Assembly (NCBI RefSeq): GCF_009729015.1
Contig: NZ_CP045482.1
Coordinates: 616,001 to 680,000 of the forward strand
Direction of reading: 5' to 3'
Length of the DNA: 64,000 nt
Origin: Acidianus ambivalens
Lineage (GTDB): Archaea > Thermoproteota > Thermoprotei_A > Sulfolobales > Sulfolobaceae
The translations under genes were made by a program, and so were the position numbers. Under the pieces are notes generated by a model, which made no database searches, was not told the origin of the DNA, and saw only the letters and a program-made list of their open reading frames with translations. Positions 1-8,422 of this stretch are shown piece by piece (position 1 is the stretch's first letter; the number at the start of each line of letters is the position of its first letter).

Positions 1-923
1 TCTAGCTCTCCAGTACTTCTTAATCTGGCAAAACTTGTGTAAGCTAAATAAATTATTACAAATGGGAAAAATAGCATAAAGAAACAGAATAATGGTAAAA
101 TGTTAGGCGTAATTTCGGAATAAATTATCGTATATTTTGAGTATGGAAGGCTGAAGTTAAGCTCTCTTTGCAAAGCGTTATAATGCGTATAACTGGAAAC
201 TATTATACTGTTAGTCATTGGAGGTATATTTACTGTAATATAAATTGGGGTCAATGCTCTTAGTGAGAGGTTTAGGCTTTTTAGAGGGGTTACTATTCTA
301 TGGTTTTGTATATGGCAAGAATGAACAAATTCCAATGTTATGTTAGAATTATCATGCGGAAATATTACTAGATTATTATTACACATTATTACTATTTCAG
401 CATTATATAAATAGCAGGGACCAAAATTACTGAAAAGCGATATATCAAAAAATTCCAATGTCTGGTTAACTAATGGTCCAATATCTTCTTGTTGTTGTTG
501 ATTATATGAAAATATTATTCCAATTGGAGATATTATAGAGGAAATATCCTCGCTCCTCTCTAAACCGTTATATTTTACCAACAAATAAAGATTAGGTGCA
601 TATTTAACTGTAACGTTAAAAAATCCGTTAGTTAAAGTCTCTGTTGAAGCTATAACCTTGCCCGAAGACAAGATGCAAATGGTGGCTGAAGGAATAGGTT
701 TACCTTGATTGTTAAATACAATACCGCAAATACTAACTTTATAATTAGGAGAAACATAAACGTAGCCCATAACATTAAGGTTCTCATAATTTGAAGGAAC
801 CAATTGAGATACTTGAATTATTTGGTAAGCCATTGCAACCCCGCTTACTATAAAGATAATTAGAATTGAAATTGAAAAAACTCTAAGTAAGGTCTTTTTA
901 AAATCGTAAAAGGAAGGCCTCAT
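1..923 (-). CDS. Membrane-anchored partner of an ABC exporter (partial)
   Basis: The frame opens at ATG 923, directly against the TAG of the upstream ATPase gene, and stays open to the window edge (about 307 codons), so the protein is truncated here by the window. I see a hydrophobic segment at about residues 12-33, then a long extracytoplasmic part with a carboxypeptidase-regulatory-like stretch (GKPIPSATICILSSG), Asn-X-Thr/Ser sites and Cys, and a second strongly hydrophobic segment near residues 278-300 just before the edge. Abutting cistrons with a daughter ATPase suggest the membrane component of one ABC-2 type export system. The permease core would lie outside the window. Family identity is inferred from context rather than from a recognised motif. 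Confidence 0.6.
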   Translation of the reverse strand, partial: MRPSFYDFKKTLLRVFSISILIIFIVSGVAMAYQIIQVSQLVPSNYENLNVMGYVYVSPNYKVSICGIVFNNQGKPIPSATICILSSGKVIASTETLTNGFFNVTVKYAPNLYLLVKYNGLERSEDISSIISPIGIIFSYNQQQQEDIGPLVNQTLEFFDISLFSNFGPCYLYNAEIVIMCNNNLVIFPHDNSNITLEFVHSCHIQNHRIVTPLKSLNLSLRALTPIYITVNIPPMTNSIIVSSYTHYNALQRELNFSLPYSKYTIIYSEITPNILPLFCFFMLFFPFVIIYLAYTSFARLRSTGEL

Positions 924-1823
924 CTATAACTCACCGTTTATTATCTTAAAGAATACGTCCTCCAAACTGTTCTTCAACCTACTTACCTCCAGTACCTCGT
1001 AATGGGATAACTTTGAAGATAATTCGCTCAGCTCTCCGTTAAAATCGTGTATAATCAACGTGTTGCCGTTAAGCTCTGGCTTTCCGAAAGATTTAGCAAT
1101 ACTTAGTACATTGTCGTCAGCTTTGCCTAAAATTATCTTCAAATCGTTTGATTTAACAATCTTCCTTATTTCATTCATTTCCATTATCCTCAAGATTTTA
1201 CCTTGGTGAATGAAGATCACCTTATCAGCTATTGACTCAACTTCGCTTAAAATGTGCGAAGAAAAGAGCACAGACTTTCCTTCTTTCTTAAGCTTTAACG
1301 CCATATCCCTAAAGAACTGTATTCCTTCAGGGTCAAGACCGTTGAGTACTTCGTCAAAGAGAAAATTCTTTGGGTCAGAAATTAATGAAACTGCTAATAA
1401 AAACCTCCTCTTCATCCCTTGAGAATAATTGCGCAGTTTATCCTTTTCCCTCCCTGCAAGGCCTACTTCCTCAAATAGCCTCTTTCCTAGGCTTAATGCA
1501 TCACTTTTTGATATTCCATAATAACCTGCAATAAAAACGAAGTAATCTAAAGCTTTGGCATTAGGGTCAAAAAGAGGCAATTCTGGAACCCAACCAACGT
1601 GTGTTGAAGCTTTTTCTTTCTCCTTTACTATGCTTATGCCGTCAATAAGTACGTCTCCTGAGTTTGGCGTCAGTACGCCGGCTAAGATTCTGATAGTTGT
1701 GGTCTTACCTGCGCCGTTAAGCCCTACAAAGCCCGCAATTTCTCCATCTTTAACGTCGAAAGATACGTTATCTAAAACTTTTCTACTGCCGAATCTCTTG
1801 CTTATTCTCTCTACGGTAATCAT
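924..1823 (-). CDS. ABC transporter ATP-binding protein (ABC-2 type)
   Basis: This is the nucleotide-binding subunit of an ABC exporter. Seen in order: Walker A GLNGAGKTT near residue 37, signature YSQGMKRR near 135, Walker B FLFDEVLNGLDP near 155, and the switch His in SSHILSEVE. The C-terminal third is the variable tail usual for CcmA/DrrA-type ATPases. I chose ATG 1823 (MITVERISKRFG) over the upstream TTG at 1841 because a TATA-like TATTTTAA lies about 25 bases before it, which suits a leaderless message. The next cistron starts immediately after the stop, so the two are co-transcribed. The substrate cannot be read from the sequence. Confidence 0.9.
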   Translation of the reverse strand: MITVERISKRFGSRKVLDNVSFDVKDGEIAGFVGLNGAGKTTTIRILAGVLTPNSGDVLIDGISIVKEKEKASTHVGWVPELPLFDPNAKALDYFVFIAGYYGISKSDALSLGKRLFEEVGLAGREKDKLRNYSQGMKRRFLLAVSLISDPKNFLFDEVLNGLDPEGIQFFRDMALKLKKEGKSVLFSSHILSEVESIADKVIFIHQGKILRIMEMNEIRKIVKSNDLKIILGKADDNVLSIAKSFGKPELNGNTLIIHDFNGELSELSSKLSHYEVLEVSRLKNSLEDVFFKIINGEL

Positions 1824-2139
1824 AAGAGCTATGAGGAACAAGGAATTAAAATACTTTTTCCAAAGTTTGCTTTCTATTTAGTAAATAGTTAATCATATCA
1901 AATAAAAGAAGAAAAATTGATAATACATGAGAACAGTAAAAAATTGTTAAAAGCCATTTCTATCTCTTACAAGTCCACATACTTATACATAACTTTACCT
2001 ACTATAGAATGAACTTTAGCGAAAACGTACTAAGCTTGACTACTTTCTCAATCGGTTATATAATACCTTTTCTAAGATTACAAGAGATGGAAAAAGTTGA
2101 GTAAATAAAGTTTAAATGTAAGAGAAAATAAAATTATAT
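1824..2139. other. Intergenic region between divergent units
   Basis: About 316 bases without a supportable gene. It carries the promoter of the leftward ABC genes at its left end and, at about 2108-2118, a TATA-like AGTTTAAATG placed about 25 bases before the ATG of the winged-helix gene. I saw no RNA gene or strong palindrome. Confidence 0.5.
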
Positions 2140-2661
2140 ATGCCAAGTAAAGATGAAATAGTTAAAGCAATACTTAGAGTTACTGGAGGAGATGAAAACA
2201 AGGAGTTCACAAAGACTGCTATTGCCCACGAATTAGGAATGACGAAAAGTACGACAACGATAGATAAAATTATTAAAGAGTTAGAGAGCGAAGGCTTCAT
2301 AAAATTTAAGGAAAAAAGAGGTCAAGGAATTTATTACGTTTTAGCTAAAAAGCAAGTAGAAGAAAAGAAGGCAGAAGAGCATGATATGAAAAACCTAAAG
2401 GATGCGTTAAGGGAAGTTTTAGAGGAATACTTCGGCAAACCTAAAAGCTTTGCCGACCTAGATAGGACATACGATTTCATGAAGGACTCACTTGGCTACG
2501 TGAGAATAGATAATCTAAGAAAACAGTTGGGAATGAGCATTGAACAGTTTATGGCTAAGTTCGGAGATTACATTTTGCAACACTACGAGCTTATACCCGG
2601 CGGTGAAGAGGGCTTCATAAAAGGAGGAGTGATGTACGGAATAATAAGGAGGAAGAGGTAA
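2140..2661 (+). CDS. Winged-helix DNA-binding regulator with C-terminal extension
   Basis: A 173-residue protein whose N-terminal 70 residues read as a winged helix-turn-helix: a helical HTH (FTKTAIAHELGMTKSTTTI) followed by a wing (FIKFKEKRGQGIYYV). A charged linker (VEEKKAEEHDMKNLKDAL) leads to a second basic helical domain ending GVMYGIIRRKR. The start is supported by a TATA box about 25 bases upstream. The TAA is followed at once by the ATG of the ATPase-nuclease gene at 2662, so the two form one operon and probably one functional unit. A DNA-targeting or autoregulatory role is inferred. The family of the C-terminal domain is not recognised. Confidence 0.75.
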   Translation: MPSKDEIVKAILRVTGGDENKEFTKTAIAHELGMTKSTTTIDKIIKELESEGFIKFKEKRGQGIYYVLAKKQVEEKKAEEHDMKNLKDALREVLEEYFGKPKSFADLDRTYDFMKDSLGYVRIDNLRKQLGMSIEQFMAKFGDYILQHYELIPGGEEGFIKGGVMYGIIRRKR

Positions 2662-3963
2662 ATGTGCGAGTTTCAAGAGTACACTGTAAGTAAGCACGGC
2701 GAGAAATCCAAGGTTGAGGGCAAGCTTTGGAGGAATGCTTTAAGGGAAATTGAAGATTCGATTTTAAAGAGAAAGGATATTGTAATAACGATAGTAGGAT
2801 CTCCGGGCATGGGAAAGACTACACTGTTAAACGCAGTTTATAACGATCTAAAAGATAATTCCTATATTATATATTTGGATTTAGTTAACAGTTCTTCCCT
2901 CTCTTCCTCTGCCTGGGAATTCATAAACTTAACAGAGTTTTATGAAAAGGTAAAGGCAAACTCTTTTAATTTACTTTACGCTCATAGGAATGAAATAGGT
3001 TACACTTCATTTGCAAAAATTAGGGAATTTCCAAACTGGTTAAGACATTTATGCTTAAAAAGGAAGTGGAGTGAGGTGTATAGCTACGCGGAAAGATTGT
3101 ATTGCATGAGTTATACTAAGGACGTTGAAGGATTTATATACTTTTTGAGGGACTTACAGAACCTCGGTAATGTGGGCTTACTTTTAGATGAAATAAAGGC
3201 GGAAGAGGGGGTTTTAAAGGAACTTCATAAGTTAATAAATGAAATTAAATTACCCATCATAGTTTCAATGACTCCTGACGTAATGAGTAAGATAAACGAC
3301 AGTGCCCTATCCAGAAGGCTTAAGGAAAGGCAGATAGAACTAAAATTGAGTGAAGAAGACAAGGTTGATATCCTTAGGATGTATTGTGAAGAGTATTATG
3401 AGGAGATATTGAAGATTGACGAAGTGGTCAAGGCTTCTTCGGTAAACGAATTACTTGATAAGGCTAGGACTGCGTACGAGTTAGCTTTAGAGAAATGTAA
3501 GGAAGATTATAAAAAAGATGAGTGCATAAGGAGGGAGTTAATTAAGGTCTTTGATATAGGCAACCCTATGGAGATTTCAAGGCAATTGGAGGCTAAAATT
3601 AGGGAAGGGTTACTTGACCTTAAGAACGAACTGAAAATAAACTATGTTCATACTAAGGGTAAGAAAATTGAGGAAAAGGGTGTTATTGCAGATATATATT
3701 TTAAGACTGATAATGCTGTTTATATAGGTGACGTTAAGCTAAGTAACAGGGACAATTTAGATAATATAGGAAATATGAAGAAGTTGGAAGACTATGACAA
3801 GGAAGGAATATATGAGGTTAAGAAGTTCATAATAACTAACCAACCCAACGTGAACCTTGAAAAGTTTAAGGTTATATATGTTACAAATGAGGAGATCAAG
3901 AAGATCATAGAAGGAGATAAAGAAAAGAGGAATGAACTAGTGAGGAAGATTATAAAAATATAA
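2662..3963 (+). CDS. Archaeal P-loop ATPase fused to a PD-(D/E)XK nuclease-like domain
   Basis: The N-terminal half is a STAND/AAA-like archaeal ATPase: Walker A GSPGMGKTTLL near residue 46, a Walker B-like VGLLLDEIKAEEG near 172, and a sensor-like IIVSMTPDVMS. The C-terminal 100 residues keep the spacing of a restriction-type nuclease fold (GVIADIYFKTDNAVYIGDVKLS), where D and DVK would be the metal ligands. This architecture is known for archaeal ATPases of the DUF234 type with a nuclease tail. The gene abuts the winged-helix gene. A role in mobile-element biology or defence is inferred; an ordinary cellular role is not excluded. Confidence 0.7.
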   Translation: MCEFQEYTVSKHGEKSKVEGKLWRNALREIEDSILKRKDIVITIVGSPGMGKTTLLNAVYNDLKDNSYIIYLDLVNSSSLSSSAWEFINLTEFYEKVKANSFNLLYAHRNEIGYTSFAKIREFPNWLRHLCLKRKWSEVYSYAERLYCMSYTKDVEGFIYFLRDLQNLGNVGLLLDEIKAEEGVLKELHKLINEIKLPIIVSMTPDVMSKINDSALSRRLKERQIELKLSEEDKVDILRMYCEEYYEEILKIDEVVKASSVNELLDKARTAYELALEKCKEDYKKDECIRRELIKVFDIGNPMEISRQLEAKIREGLLDLKNELKINYVHTKGKKIEEKGVIADIYFKTDNAVYIGDVKLSNRDNLDNIGNMKKLEDYDKEGIYEVKKFIITNQPNVNLEKFKVIYVTNEEIKKIIEGDKEKRNELVRKIIKI

Positions 3964-3996
3964 AGGCTTAAGATATGAGAGCTAGCAAGTAAGAGA

Positions 3997-4237
3997 CTAC
4001 GTTACTACTGCAGTTATTGTAATTGCCTCCCCATTATTAAAGACTAAAGATATGCTATATGTTTCTCCAGGCATGAAGCATGTAGATTTACCTAACTTTA
4101 ACTTTGCCTATTTGGCTTACTTGCGGACTACTAGAAGTGATAGGACTGGAGGAACTATGCGGTGATAGTAATACTACTGCAAGTACTAAAGCTACAATTA
4201 CAGTTATTCCCGCAATAACTAAAACTTTACTCTGCAT
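3997..4237 (-). pseudogene. Small membrane-anchored secreted protein, frameshifted
   Basis: From ATG 4237 the frame reads an N-terminal anchor (MQSKVLVIAGITVIVALVLA), a Ser-rich linker and then stops after KVKVR. Shifting one base within the AAAGTTAAAGTTAGG tract restores a continuous C-terminal beta-rich part (CFMPGETYSISLVFNNGEA, then ITITAVVT) ending at a TAG at 3997. The reconstructed product is about 75 residues. The short anchor plus small extracellular domain is common among Sulfolobales surface proteins. Either a genuine one-base loss or a sequencing error fits. Confidence 0.55.
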
Positions 4238-4326
4238 ATGGTTTTAAAAAATTAGGATATTTTAAGTTTTATTCCTTTAAACTTTTGATCTCTCATTGCT
4301 AGAATGCCGACTCTCTTAAGAAAATA

Positions 4327-4404
4327 GTTAATAATTATTACAAATCTTTATAAGCATGTATCCTTCTGCAACTTCCGTCAGTTAATAATTATTACTACAA
4401 ATCT
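4327..4404. repeat. Pair of AT-rich direct repeats
   Basis: GTTAATAATTATTACAAATCT at 4327-4347 recurs at 4381-4404 with a three-base insertion. The two lie between a broken membrane-protein gene and a broken HEPN gene. They could be a binding site or a duplicated end of a lost element. Confidence 0.4.
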
Positions 4405-4453
4405 AAGCCATTTATTATTAACCTTTGGATATTTACACATTGTACTTAAATAT

Positions 4454-4951
4454 TCATCCTTTGCTTGTCAGTTCTTTAACTAATTCGTCAATCTTTTCTG
4501 TAATTGCTTTTTCCTCAAATTTTTGGAAATATTCGTGGACTACTTTTCTTGTATCATTTACTACTGTTATTAAATCCCTCAAAACGTCTTCTTTTCTACT
4601 GTATTTACTAAAATCTGGGTCAAATCCATTATATCGTGCAAATCTCTAGCTAAATTTACTATATTTATAACGTCTATTCTGGCGTCTTTTAACATCTGAG
4701 CTAAAGCATACATGCTGCGAGTAGGTACAGTGCGTCCTTTCTTCTTATCTTTCTCCTTTTCATCCTTAGCTAAGTAATTTCTCCTCATTAATTACTATTA
4801 GTGCGCTTAGCAAAGCCTTTACTGCGTTAATTGCTTTTCCTGCAGAATTTCTAGTATATCCTTCCCTCCATAAGTTTAACGAAATTAATAAATCGGATAA
4901 ACTTTCAATTACTCTAGCTTCAAAATAGTCGTTATATAGGTCTTTCTCCAT
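4454..4951 (-). pseudogene. HEPN-domain protein, two frameshifts
   Basis: Three overlapping frames on the minus strand join into one homologue of the intact HEPN gene at 56114. The first is ATG 4951 with TRNSAGKAINAVKALLSAL, the second carries GRTVPTRSMYALAQMLKDAR and LARDLHDI, and the third reads NGFDPDFSKYSRKEDVL and ends at a TGA at 4454. The first break is at about 4766-4788 and the second at about 4635. HEPN proteins of this group are helical and often act as RNases or partners of MNT nucleotidyltransferases. This copy is probably inactive. Confidence 0.75.
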
Positions 4952-5276
4952 CGTGATAAATTATGTTATTCATTGAAGTTCTAAAGGCTTGTAAAATTCT
5001 TGGCATGAGATAAGAGGTAATCTCGTAAGGTACTTTTTTATGGCGTTATTAGGGGAATGATCAATGTATAATTTAAGACAGTTAGAATAATTTGATTAAC
5101 GTTATCAACAAGTTCACGATAGTAAACCTAATAATAAATAATGCTCCGCTAGGAAGGCAAAAATTCCGAGTTTAAAGTATTAGTGTTTTTATTTACTAAT
5201 TTTAGTAAACGATCTTGACGAACTCTATCCCATTAATTTCAGTACTCTCCATTAATTATAAGGCTAATATTATGTC
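4952..5276. other. Intergenic region, nothing recognised
   Basis: About 325 AT-rich bases. I see no open frame of useful length, no structured RNA and no repeat matching others in the window. The promoter of the HEPN relic would lie at its left end. Confidence 0.4.
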
Positions 5277-5432
5277 ATGACTAGAATAGAGCTAAAGAAT
5301 CCTTTTGTTAAAGTGTTAGTTTACATTTTCTTTTTCTTACTAAAAAGAGAATATCTAATTTATAAAGACGGCGATAAAATAGTCCTTTTAAGAAAAGGAA
5401 GGGATGTGGACATATCGAAAGTAATTGGTTAA
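5277..5432 (+). CDS. Small hypothetical protein, possibly membrane-associated
   Basis: A 51-residue frame from ATG 5277 to TAA 5430-5432. It has a hydrophobic stretch (VKVLVYIFFFLL) followed by a basic/polar C-terminus (YKDGDKIVLLRKGRDVDI). Clean codon use and a typical small-membrane-protein layout make it a plausible gene, but no family is recognised and no clear promoter spacing decides the start. Confidence 0.4.
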   Translation: MTRIELKNPFVKVLVYIFFFLLKREYLIYKDGDKIVLLRKGRDVDISKVIG

Positions 5433-5476
5433 GCTAGAAGTAGTTCGTGAATTGAATTTAGGATTCTAAAGATATG

Positions 5477-5558
5477 GCACAGTTACCGCTTAGTTTAATG
5501 GTTTTACCAATGATAAAAGCCGCTGCTCACATAAGCACAGTTACCGCTTAGTTTAATG
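5477..5558. repeat. Perfect 24-bp direct repeat with 34-bp spacer
   Basis: The 24-mer starting GCACAGTTACCGCTTAG occurs at 5477-5500 and again, unchanged, at 5535-5558, separated by 34 bases. The second copy ends about 90 bases before the GTG of the nuclease-like gene at 5647. Unit size resembles a CRISPR repeat-spacer, but there are only two copies and the sequence is unlike Sulfolobales CRISPR repeats, so a duplicated regulatory site is more likely. Confidence 0.6.
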
Positions 5559-5646
5559 TAATATTTATTTCATTACATCTTAATACAATATAATTGGACT
5601 TATAGGACTAGAAAATTATTTTAATTGTTAATTTGCAAATACTTAT

Positions 5647-6255
5647 GTGAGCTGTAATTCTATTTATTTACCGTGCTTTAGTGCTGGGAAAACTCAAGTT
5701 TGTGAATGTAGTGATGATAAGACATCTGAACTTCGTGTTATCTTATCCTATATGCGGGCAGTAAGACGAAGGAAATTTGATCCTAGAGAAGACTGTATAT
5801 ATTCCGATAAAGTATACAATGAGTATTCTAACATCATGACCTCAATTAATACAAAGAGTACACAATTCTGCTTTGAACAAATAATATGCAATGAGGATTA
5901 CATACGCAAATTATATACTAACGGAGGTATTATATTAAAGCATCCAGATATTATTTTAATTAAAAGTAAATCCTTCACATTCATAGTAGAACTTAAGTCT
6001 TTTGGAAAGCAAAGTCGAAGCCTCATAGAACAGTTAGAGGAGTCCTTATCTAATTTACCTTCTAACTTAAGGTCGCCATGCACAGCAGTTATATATATGC
6101 CAAAAGGAGGAGGAACTTTGCCACCAGGTTATGTTATTGATAACAATACTTACAAACTTCAAAAAATACTAGGAAAAAATAAGAAGTCGAACGTAATGGT
6201 ACAAAAGAACGTTTTTATTTACGTATACCAAAAGGGTATCCATGAATACTTATGA
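5647..6255 (+). CDS. PD-(D/E)XK nuclease-like hypothetical protein
   Basis: A 202-residue soluble protein beginning at GTG 5647. The centre carries HPDIILIKSKSFTFIVELKS, the D-x(n)-ExK pattern of the PD-(D/E)XK nuclease fold, preceded by a helical, Cys-containing N-terminus (FCFEQIICNED). No helicase or methylase is fused or adjacent. The gene is convergent with the hypothetical gene at 6273. A host-defence or mobile-element nuclease is inferred; catalytic competence is not proven. Confidence 0.5.
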   Translation: MSCNSIYLPCFSAGKTQVCECSDDKTSELRVILSYMRAVRRRKFDPREDCIYSDKVYNEYSNIMTSINTKSTQFCFEQIICNEDYIRKLYTNGGIILKHPDIILIKSKSFTFIVELKSFGKQSRSLIEQLEESLSNLPSNLRSPCTAVIYMPKGGGTLPPGYVIDNNTYKLQKILGKNKKSNVMVQKNVFIYVYQKGIHEYL

Positions 6256-6272
6256 GAAAGAACTAGAGACTT

Positions 6273-7169
6273 TCACAATTTAATGTTACTTAATCCTTTA
6301 TTTAATTTATCCTCAAACTCCTTCTCTGTAGGAAATTCGCTTAAACTTGGAATTATAACCTTCTCAATGAAATTGAGATATCCGTCAAATAGAGGTTTAT
6401 CTCCATATATTGTTAAACTCCCTGGGATAACATTGTAACCTTTCTCTACAAAAGACCTATGTGTAGCCTTAATAAACTTATCCTTATTATATATTTTATT
6501 AAACAAAGTGCCAAAATTAAGGAAAGAGTTCAGTCTTTCTACAGCCTTTTTCTCGACGTCAGTATTTCTTTGCGAAACCTTCCTCAAGAACTTTATCATA
6601 ACAGAAAGAAATGACCTAATATCGTTAGTTGAAAACGCTATAATTTTATCCACGTCGTAAATGCGTGAATCGAGAGGGCCTATTGCAAGGTATTTAACTC
6701 CTTCGAGACGTAGTATTGGCTCAAGGTTTAATTTAGTCTTCTTAAATAATTCATCAAAGCCGTCAAAGTTGTTATTATAAGCATAAACCTCTATGTCACC
6801 GTAATCTCTCCTATCTTTTCCGCTACCTCTAATAGTTAGAATAAAAACAGCTTTTATGTCGTTGACGCTTCCTATGAATTCTACTCTCAAATATGACTCT
6901 CTCCAAGTTAATTTTGAAATATCGACAGTTTTATCATAACCTACTATTTTAAAGTCTTTATTTAATGAAAGGATAATAACTTCTGGATTAATAACGCGAA
7001 CAAAAGGAGAAAAATAAGACCTGGGAAGAGCAGTAATCTTAGCATAAAGAATTTTCTCAACGTTTATTGATAAACCGTCAAGGATCTTATGGGATAGTTT
7101 CAGAAGTTCTTTATATCTAGTAATCAAGTCAGCAAAAGGGTAATATTTTTGTTGGAGTATTACTTTCAT
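6273..7169 (-). CDS. Hypothetical protein
   Basis: A 298-residue soluble protein starting at ATG 7169. It alternates beta-rich stretches (LRVEFIGSVNDIKAVFILTI) with helical ones in the C-terminal half (VEKKAVERLNSFLNF). No catalytic motif is evident to me and there are no membrane segments. It converges on the nuclease-like gene with under 20 bases between stops, and both lie between relic genes, so it may belong to the same accessory module. Function unknown. Confidence 0.6.
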   Translation of the reverse strand: MKVILQQKYYPFADLITRYKELLKLSHKILDGLSINVEKILYAKITALPRSYFSPFVRVINPEVIILSLNKDFKIVGYDKTVDISKLTWRESYLRVEFIGSVNDIKAVFILTIRGSGKDRRDYGDIEVYAYNNNFDGFDELFKKTKLNLEPILRLEGVKYLAIGPLDSRIYDVDKIIAFSTNDIRSFLSVMIKFLRKVSQRNTDVEKKAVERLNSFLNFGTLFNKIYNKDKFIKATHRSFVEKGYNVIPGSLTIYGDKPLFDGYLNFIEKVIIPSLSEFPTEKEFEDKLNKGLSNIKL

Positions 7170-7278
7170 TGTATGTATTAAAGAGCAGAAAAGCTTAAAA
7201 AAATTTTATTGATAACGTTAATAATACTCTAAGATATTTAGGATAAATAATACGTTCATGCTTATAACGCATTTTTAC

Positions 7279-7532
7279 AGAGAAGGAGGTTAAGAGCGGA
7301 AAGCCTCGCCAGATGGATAGCCCCGTGTTTAAATCTCTCTTTTTTCAAAGATCTTTTAGTGATAACGACGCTCCTTGCCGATGGGACTGTGGGAGAAGCA
7401 ACAGCATCTCCCTTCAAGGGACTAAAGCTATGCGATGATCTCTCTGGGGGCTCTCTGGCTACCCCGACTGCTAATCGATGGTGGGAACGATGAGGAGGGA
7501 ACCCTTACCTCTGCGAGGCGGGGAGGAGTCAG
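7279..7532 (+). mobile_element. Non-autonomous tnpB-family element (copy A), no tnpB
   Basis: A 254-base element with the same ends as the complete tnpB copy at 60194. The left flank is TTTAC, the left end reads AGAGAAGGAGGTTAAGAGCGG, and it then has GGAAAGCCTCGCCAGATGG and a TTTAAAT box. The right end has the hairpin ACCTCTGCGAGGCGGGGAGG followed by GTCAG. Between them is a core of about 120 bases (GACGCTCCTTGC, GGGACTGTGGGAGAAGCAAC, TCTCTGGGG) shared with the copies at 15107 and 54038. There is no coding potential, so mobilisation would be in trans. Confidence 0.75.
7372..7532 (+). ncRNA. Candidate omega-RNA-like transcript of copy A
   Basis: The core and right end of the element are conserved in sequence with other tnpB-less copies and can form a GC-rich terminal hairpin. 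A TTTAAAT promoter-like box lies upstream at about 7315. In known TnpB systems the guide RNA comes from this end and its guide is the flank just after GTCAG, here starting TAATTCTCTC. Expression is inferred only. Confidence 0.35.
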
Positions 7533-7802
7533 TAATTCTCTCTATGCACTATGCCCATGAATATCTTTAGGAATGCTAAAAACTTGAGCTGGCATTATAC
7601 TCGTTTTATAGGTGAACCTCTGTTTACGCTCAGCAGTACTTTAAACTGAGAATTGCGGGTTGGATAACATCAAATTGCGTTTATACTCTGCAGGCTTTAA
7701 AGAAGATCTTACCCTTTAAATTCTTAATGTCTTTCTAAAAAAGCTTTACAAGGCGTAGTTCGCTAAATTAAAAGATATAATTTTGGAAATTCAACTTATT
7801 TT

Positions 7803-8365
7803 ATGCAGAGGCTTAGCGAAGCAGTTATACTAAACCCTTTACAAACTCCATATCAAATGTTCTCCCCCAGGATTCTAATTCCTCTTTACGCAGCAGCTAA
7901 CGACGGAATTTATATAATAAGCAGGCGTAAAATTTTAGCAAAGTATGGCCCTAGGACAATTTTACTTTCCTTGGCTGTATCTTTCTCCGCCCTTATCTTT
8001 TTCGTCGGGCTAGGAATTATCCATTAACACAAACTACTGGAAGCCTGGACGGAGTAATTATGGTAATTATAGGCGCCCTCTCATTATACTTTTTGAGAAA
8101 GTATTCTAAGAAACAGAAGGGAGGATTAGAAGGTGAGCTAATAGTCCCATGGAGTCAAGTAAGGGCAATTGTCGTCACTAATATTAGGCAAGAGAACGTG
8201 GCAAATAGGCCGAGCTTTGTATTGAATATTATTTCTCCTACCTACAAAGAAATTGGAGATTGGCACGTCATAACGGTTGACGGAAGAGATATAACAATAC
8301 TAGACGTAGACGACCCTATAAATAAATTGAATTATGTCAAGGTAAAATTTAATTTAAAATTCTAG
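7803..8365 (+). pseudogene. Small membrane protein, frameshifted
   Basis: ATG 7803 opens a frame with a hydrophobic segment (TILLSLAVSFSALIFFVGLG) that ends at TAA 8025-8027. One base out of frame, the coding sense continues (LTQTTGSLDGVIMVIIGAL) through a second hydrophobic segment into a soluble domain ending KLNYVKVKFNLKF at 8365. Joined, the product is about 187 residues with two membrane spans and a cytoplasmic beta-rich domain. The TATA-like GATATAATT about 25 bases before 7803 supports the start. Family unknown. Confidence 0.55.
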
Positions 8366-8422
8366 AATAAGTGAGGAGGAGAAAGTAGAAATACGTATAT
8401 ACTTAATTTTCTAGTCTTTCAT

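Noticed and set aside
1555..1881. 108-residue plus-strand frame
   Set aside because: Antisense shadow of the ABC ATPase gene.
5477..5558. Possible two-unit CRISPR
   Set aside because: Only two repeats, no leader or cas genes, and the repeat does not resemble known Sulfolobales repeats.
7803..8365. Programmed frameshift in the membrane protein
   Set aside because: No slippery heptamer at the junction; loss of a base is simpler.
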